Shown here piece by piece: positions 57,699 through 64,000 of a stretch of DNA of 64,000 nucleotides. Made by a program: the position numbers and the translations under genes. The notes beneath the pieces are model-generated. The model saw only the letters and a program-made list of their open reading frames with translations. It had not been told where the DNA came from and did no database searches. This DNA is from Daphnia carinata (taxonomy: Eukaryota > Arthropoda > Branchiopoda > Diplostraca > Daphniidae): the NCBI RefSeq assembly GCF_022539665.2, contig NC_081333.1, positions 9,794,971 through 9,858,970 on the forward strand, given 5' to 3'. The stretch's first letter is position 1. Every line of letters begins with the position of its first letter.

Positions 57699-60600
57699 GG
57701 AGGCTGTCGCCGAGTGCTGTTCACGTCGTGCACGAAATAAAAATATTGAGTGCTTTATTTGGAGGGGACTAAAATCTTAGAGTAAATAAAGAAGAAAAGA
57801 AAAAAAAAAAAACGTACTAAAATACTTGTTGCAAAAGTCTCGATAACTGACGAAAGGCAAGGCCCACCAACTCACTGCGGACATGTCAATGATAAACTAC
57901 GCTATTTGTTTAGCAACGTTAGTATTTTATTTTTTTTTTTTTATTTTTATTCCCCCCCCCCAAAAAAAAACCACCTTTACACTTGCGCCATTTTAAAACG
58001 CAGGTGCGTAAACACGACAGCTGCTTTTATTTTTTATTTTTTTTTTTTTTTCTATTTTATTACTGTACGTTTGCATGTTGTTTTTCGGGGTTTTTGCCTC
58101 AATGCCACAAGTGCAGGTCTCCCATTTTTTTTTTTTTTTCTCTCTCTGTTCCGTACGGTAAAGTTGTAGTGAAAATGTGGTAGACAGATTCGTGCCGGTA
58201 CGTGTACATATTTTGACGCAAACGTGTCCTCGGCTCTTTCATCTGGCTAGAACCAATGACTCACAAAAGGAGCGAAACGTTTGCGACTTACCTGGGTGAT
58301 ATTCAATGCGACGTGCGTCACCACCCGCTTTTCTTATTTGTCAGGTTTTGCTTCAAATTTTCTGAGAACATTCCGTTCACGCGATAAACGGCGGCATTTT
58401 TTCCCCTCAAAAACCCGTCAACAATACAAAAAAAAAATGTTCACAAAATTCCCACGAAATTTTTTATCTACTCGATTGCCCCCCTTTGTTAAAAAAAAAA
58501 AAAAAAAAAAAAAAGATTAAAAACCAAAATAAAATTACATTTAAACGCCGTGTTTGTTTTTTTTTTTTTTTTTTTTTTAGTTCTGGGATCCGTCGTCAGT
58601 TATCGATCGCGTCCCCGATTGCAACGATCTGGATTCTAACGAGTTCGGTAAACTGGGATGGCAACGGAAGAGAAATAAATAAACAAACGAGTTCCTTCCG
58701 AGAAACGTATCCGGAAACTTGTGAACTAGAGAATCACGAGGAACTTGTAAAGAAAAGTTAGAATAAGAACAGGTGAAGAAACATTGAGCCATACACACAC
58801 ATACACACACAAAATCGGAGGGGGGACAAGGAAGGTTTTCCGGAATTCTCGGCTCGACCGAGCTCCGTGACCGCAAAAAGCCCTTGATCTTGCAATGCAG
58901 CAACGAGTTTTGAGTTTGTTGTTTTTTTTTTCTCACACGTTCCTTATGGCTTGAATTTCAGCCAGAATGTCCACGGAAAACGAGGAGGAAAGGAGTAGTC
59001 AAGAAGCTACAAAAAAGAACACCTCAAATGGGGTGGGATTTTACAAAAAAAAAAAAAAAAAAAGAGGAACCAAAGTGAGCAGATTCCTCCGACCGCCCTA
59101 TCATCAACATTACCGCACAAACAGCCGTCGACGTACAATGACCAAACCGCAGAGGTTCTCTCTTAGACGAGACGGGATTTTTTTTTAGCTTTTCTCAGTG
59201 GCCACGCATATCTTTGCTAGAATGACGATGAGACGGGCAAAAGGAAAGGAAAAAGAGCCAAACTACAATGAGAAAAATGAACCCTCTTATGGTTTTTCAT
59301 TTTCACTTGTTCCAGCGAAAAACGTCCGGTTGGAAATGAACTTTTTTTTTTTTTTTTTTTTTTTTAGAAAAAATAAAAGAGTGGGCCGAAAGAAATGAAA
59401 AGTAAATACAAAAATGGAAGTGAAAATAACAACAAAAATTCGCGCCTGAAAACCCGTGGGCCATTGGCGATTTGGAGGCCGTTCCCTCACGTTGAGAAAA
59501 ACCGGGAGCTGTTCCGAGAAGACAAAAATAGGAGACGTGAATAGGGGAAGGGCTTCGTGTTGTATTGCGCATCAAAGCCCGTACAGATGGGATGCTATTT
59601 TGTTTTCAAATAAGATAAGTACAAGACAAACAGACGCTTTGCGTGACACGAATTTTGACAAGTCATGGAATTCTATATTTGGGCAAGGTCGTACGATAAC
59701 CACATTGCCCCATTGCTTGGTTTTCAAAATGTTACCTTCGTCCCACGTTAGTGTGTTACTGTCGTCTCTAAAGGGCGGAAATCAACCCCGCTGTGTTTGT
59801 TCTCGAAATTCGCTTCGTCAAAGAAGTCAAAGGAGACAAACAAAAGATAGCAACAAAAAAAAAAAAATAAGAAAAAAAAAAGAAATAGGCAATTGATTTG
59901 AGTCAAGAAGCGGCCGACAGCCCATGGCATCCGGTTATTTGTTTCTTCGAAATCATAAACAAAAAAACAGGGTCGCATCTAATGCGCACAATCAAGCCAA
60001 CAAAAGAATGCAAACAAACCCAAGCACACACACACGCGCACGCACACAGACGTACGTACAGGTCTCAAAACAAATGGCAAACTTTCAAGGAAATGGCTCA
60101 AGGTAATTTCTTTGATTTGATTCCATCCCACGCCAATGGCGTATCACAATCACCGACCACCCAGTCAGGAACGTGGACTCCCCCCCCCCCCCCACCTCCC
60201 CATTTAGCCGTCGGAGGGAGTCGAGTTGCAATTTCGTGCTTGAATGCAAAAGAAAAAGATAAGAAAGAAAAAAAAAAAAAGGTGCGTCGCTATTATTGTA
60301 AGTTATAGCGCAAGGAATTTCGAAACCAACTAGGGCAGCGTATTGACCAAAGTATTTCGGGAAGTTGAGATGAACGATACACAACGCACGTAGCACATCA
60401 TTACGCGGGACCGAAGGAGCGCGGGATTGGTCCGAAGGGGGGCCAACAACATCGCAAGCGTTTCGTGGTTTCAGTGCAGAAGTTAAGGTAACTCGATATC
60501 GCCATTGTTCCGCGTGATTTCCCTTGCATCATCCCCATAGACGGCGGCCTATCCTTTTACTTTACGCAGAGTCTAAACCAAAAAACTTCAAAATAACGTT

Positions 60601-61746
60601 TTGTCTTGAACCTGGCACGTTATTGTTGTTGTGGCTAGTTTTCACGATTCAACATTAAAAAAAAAAGAAAGAATACGAATTCAAACCCAAACAATCAGCA
60701 AATGGCTTCGATGAAAGTCAGTTCAAATGAAAAAAATGTTGTGACTATCTGATCGATTTTTCTTTATAAGATTCAAAATTCATTTGGTTGATGTATTTTT
60801 TTTTTTTTCTTTGAAAAGGGAAGGTTGGTTTGCGTGCGTGTGGGTAAGATGTATCTTTAACTGCTCGGATCATTTACGTTCTTACGAAGTGCACTTTCCC
60901 TCTCATTTTCAGTCGACTTGTTTCGTCCTTGTCTCATTTTTGTTTCTGTTTGTTTCGTGTTTATTTCTTTACATCGGCGATGTTGTAAAAAAAAAAAAAT
61001 GGTTACAAAAAAAAAAGACCTCCTTTAATAATTTTCGAGTAACGTTAGTTCTTTTGTTTTGGTTTTTTTCAGTTTCGTTTCGTTCCCTTTAAATTGAAAA
61101 ATGATGACGGTTGTAATGCGATAAAGATGGGACTCGAGTCGTTATCGCAGTTGTCCATCCGTGCAGACTACCTTCATTACAGCCATTATACAAGTGCGGC
61201 AACAATGCCATTTCTCAGGTGAACGGCCGTTAAACGAGTTGACGGACGAAAGAAAAGTCGACAACAACAACGAAAACACATAAATAAATGCGAAACAAAA
61301 CAAAAAAAAACAAAAAACAAAATTCAAATTAAAGTGGGAGGAGTGGTGGCAAATGAGAAGAATTTCACGACTACCCGTTATTACCATTAGGCATTTTTTT
61401 TATAACGCGTGAAACGCGTTGAAATGACATATCACGTCTGATGGCCACTTTTCTTTCAGTTACGGATTTCGTTTTTCCTTTCACTCCGCTGAGGGCGGGA
61501 GACGAGAGTTTACTTTAAAAAGAAAAACATATCCCTGCTATTACCAAAGGAAAAAAAAAGGCCAAAAACGCTACACGGGTAGTGTTTCTTTGTCTAGAGA
61601 AAAGAAACCTCCTCATCTTCACGGTCAATTCTTTGTGATCCCGTCTTCATTAAAATAATCCGTGCTAAAATACTGAATCGTAAAAACAAAAAACCAAACA
61701 GCTTTTTTAGATATACAATGCGCCATAAAAAAGATTTACGGAAGGT

Positions 61747-61782
61747 GTGCGTGTGTGTGCGTGTGTGTGCATGTGTGTGCGT
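61747..61782. repeat. GT compound microsatellite
   Basis: Blocks of GT interrupted by GC and CA units (GTGCGTGTGTGTGC pattern). Confidence 0.85.
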
Positions 61783-62985
61783 GATACAGACAATCGAAAA
61801 ACTTTCGATTTTTTGAAAAAAATTCTTTCCTCAATTTTTTTTTCGCGCCAGTGTTGTCAGTCTACAAGTCTTGTGTCAAACGCCATCTAGCGGCGGGAAT
61901 ATGAACTAAAAGGCAGGAACTTAAAATCTCGAAAAACGCACGCCATTTCGGGAGATATATTTTGTAAACAAGTAGAAAGAAGAAAAAAGGACAAGAAAAG
62001 ATTCTATCACGCTCCGAGTTTGTAACCGTTTTGTCATCTGGCGGAGCATGAAATATGAAAATGACAATAATGCCTTTTGCCACGGCGTAACTAGGCGGCA
62101 ACAAGCGTCGTTTCAAAATACGATTCATCTATTACCATTTTAGTAGCTTCGTGACTTTTTCTCTCTCTCTCCCTCCCCCCTCTCCATTCTTGCTTTGCAT
62201 TCGTTGCATTATTTTCCCGTTAGAGGACGACAATGAATCAAATTAGTTTATTTTCTTTTGTTGTTTCAACTGGATACGCTCGAATGCGTTTTTCAATAGC
62301 CCGAAATGTACGCAAATAGAGGGCGGAGTTGGCGAAGCGTGCGACTATCATTCTCCAACGGACGACCCACGCAGTCGCACTCGACATAATATCTTCAAAT
62401 CCGTAACCATTAACCCACTTCAAGGGATTTGTTTTTCTCTCTCTTTCCTCCTTACTTCATGCTTTATGGAACTCGGGAATATGCAATTCAAAAAAGATTT
62501 ACATTTTTCATCGCATATTCCGTTCGTTTTTGTTTTTTTTTTTAAAGAAAAATAGACGGACAGTTATACTTCTCGGAGACGTGTAGGTGAAGATGAGGCG
62601 AGTCGCGCGTACAACAGGCACGGCTGCATCCATAACAATATGGAAATAAAGTAGGAGAAGTCAAAAAGAAAAGAAGACGAAGAAAAATACAAAAATTCGT
62701 TCGTCATGTTGCGGGTATGAATATCGCACTTAAGCGAGCCAATCATTAGGGCGGACTTTGTTCAACGTGGAGAAACTGTAAGTTTCCCCAACGGGTGAAA
62801 AAAAAAAAAAAGAAAAGAAAAAAAAAAAATCGCCAGATGGGCCGACACGCCGATTCGGTCCATTTAGCCTTTTTTGCTTGCCTCATTTGAGCTCTATTAT
62901 TAGCCCCCCATTTCATCCGAAAACACGATAAAAAAAAAAAGAAGTCTAATACGTAATCTATCTATACACAACAAACACGGAGAAA

Positions 62986-62987
<2 letters not shown>

Positions 62988-63023
<36 letters not shown>
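62988..63023. repeat. poly-A tract (36 A)
   Basis: The longest A run in the window, followed by GA-rich sequence. Confidence 0.9.
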
Positions 63024-63028
<5 letters not shown>

Positions 63029-63486
63029 GAGAAGCGCGCAACACCAGCAGATGGTGCGTTCAAAACGGTGGGAAAAATGGAGCTCTCTCATTTTTCTCGG
63101 CTTTTCTTGGGTGGCTCAATTAAACTAAAGCAGACCCTTTCGCGTCATTGAAATGCACGAAAGCCTCCAGCTTCTCACGAGAGCCAAACGTTTTTCCCAG
63201 TCGGTGCGGCGTTACGACCACCTTTAACTTACTCTATTTCGATTTTCTTCTTCGCAGGACTACGCATCGTTAGACACCTATCATTTCGTTCTTAATTAGA
63301 TCATCGCGCACATGTACCTAACACACAGCCTACAAGCTTCTTTTTTTTTTTTTTTTTTTTTTCTTAAACTCCATTTAATTGTTTCATTTTCTCGTTTGCA
63401 AAATGGAGCGTAGGTAATCACAGACACACCATCATTTATACTCTTAAAAATAAAAATAAAAAGGATAACGTCAATTTTTGACTTAC

Positions 63487-63582
63487 CACAAGACCGCGTC
63501 CGCTGATGATCAGAGCTACGCACCAGGGGCCTTTGGGGCACGGGCGGCCGACCGATGCAGTACCGTCGAATCCCATCGTGAC
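63487..63582 (-). CDS. isolated minus-strand exon with strong splice sites
   Basis: 96 bases between the acceptor CTGTGTGCTCAG and the donor GTAAGT, both near consensus. One frame reads VTMGFDGTASVGRPCPKGPW followed by CVALIISGRGLV (phase 0 to 0); a second frame is also open, and the third has a stop. It may be an upstream exon of the PLEKHG5 transcription unit (the ATG could start an isoform) or the last visible part of a neighbouring gene. No homology was recognised. Confidence 0.5.
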
Positions 63583-64000
63583 CTGAGCACACAGAAAAAA
63601 GAAAGAAAAATCACAGGTGAGTAATTTCGCACTGATCACGGTGAAAATTGAAGTACGTCAAGGATTCATTCCTCCCAAAAAAAGAAGAACACGGTACCGC
63701 ACGGAGCAAAAATAAAAAAAAATAAAAAAAAAAATAAAATATGAAAACAAAAGGGAAAACAAAGACGCGCTAAGAAAAGAAACAATAGAAGCAAAAAATG
63801 GAAACGACACTGATTTGGTCACGCCATCGCATCATCCATCACCCGACACTTTTCCACACGTTCCCTTCTAGCCCCCCCCCCCCAAACAAAAAAGAAAGAT
63901 GGCCACGGTGCCATCGTTGGCCATTTTTTTTTCTTATCCCTATGAATGGCCTGCGCGCAGTGACACAAAACGCAGAGAGATCCCTTTAGCCGGAATGATG
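63583..64000. other. right edge, no gene seen
   Basis: A-rich intron-like sequence with an A/AATA-rich stretch at about 63710-63740 and a run of C at about 63871. Confidence 0.5.

Larger units (their letters stand above)
53636..63486. other. about 9.9 kb upstream of the long first coding exon, no supported gene
   Basis: Very rich in poly-A/poly-T runs (for example A31 at 57383-57413 and A36 at 62988-63023), C runs (57680-57698, 60180-60193), an AC repeat (55285-55304) and a GT compound repeat (about 61747-61782). It presumably holds 5' UTR exons and promoters, which I cannot place. A weak candidate first exon on the minus strand (63233-63267, MRSPAKKKIEI, donor GTAAGT) was noted. Confidence 0.45.

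Overview
This is a eukaryotic nuclear window, most likely from an arthropod. A branchiopod crustacean of the Daphnia type is my best guess. The evidence is many short GT-AG introns of about 60-120 bases, AT-rich intergenic DNA, abundant homopolymers and microsatellites, and two recognisable animal genes. There is no sign of operons, Shine-Dalgarno sites or CRISPR. The species call is inference.

Layout. (1) Positions 1-1145, plus strand: the 3' half of a DNAJC21 (yeast Jjj1-type) ribosome-biogenesis J-protein gene, entering from the left edge, with six exons ending in a U1-type C2H2 zinc finger and a stop. (2) About 1904-6934: a very large inverted repeat (two arms of about 2.2 kb around a loop of about 0.5-0.6 kb). 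Each arm carries a mirrored, decayed, multi-exon coiled-coil gene and an inner repeat block. The loop holds three degenerate tRNA-like sequences. (3) 7782 to at least 53635, minus strand: one very long gene, an orthologue of PLEKHG5/Syx, a RhoA-type guanine nucleotide exchange factor. Its 3' half (14.4 to 7.8 kb) is compact: 22 exons that join in phase and encode a Ras-binding-like fold, a DH domain, a PH domain and a long Ser/Thr/Pro-rich tail. Its 5' half is spread over about 40 kb, with introns of up to about 14 kb full of A/T runs, GA/GT/CT microsatellites and poly-G/poly-C tracts. Several alternative first exons are likely (ATGs at 53635, 50377 and 19589), and there are additional candidate exons at 63.5, 43.4, 42.1 and 28.1 kb.

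The two genes are convergent, and the giant palindrome sits between their 3' ends. Read-through from either side would transcribe a hairpin of about 2.2 kb, so a long-hairpin (endo-siRNA) locus is the most interesting hypothesis here. The other notable features are an in-frame, stop-free 78-base intron inside the PLEKHG5 PH domain and a pair of mutually exclusive small stem-loops at 55.4 kb. Exon boundaries were found by eye from splice consensus, reading phase and remembered human protein sequence. No search was run.
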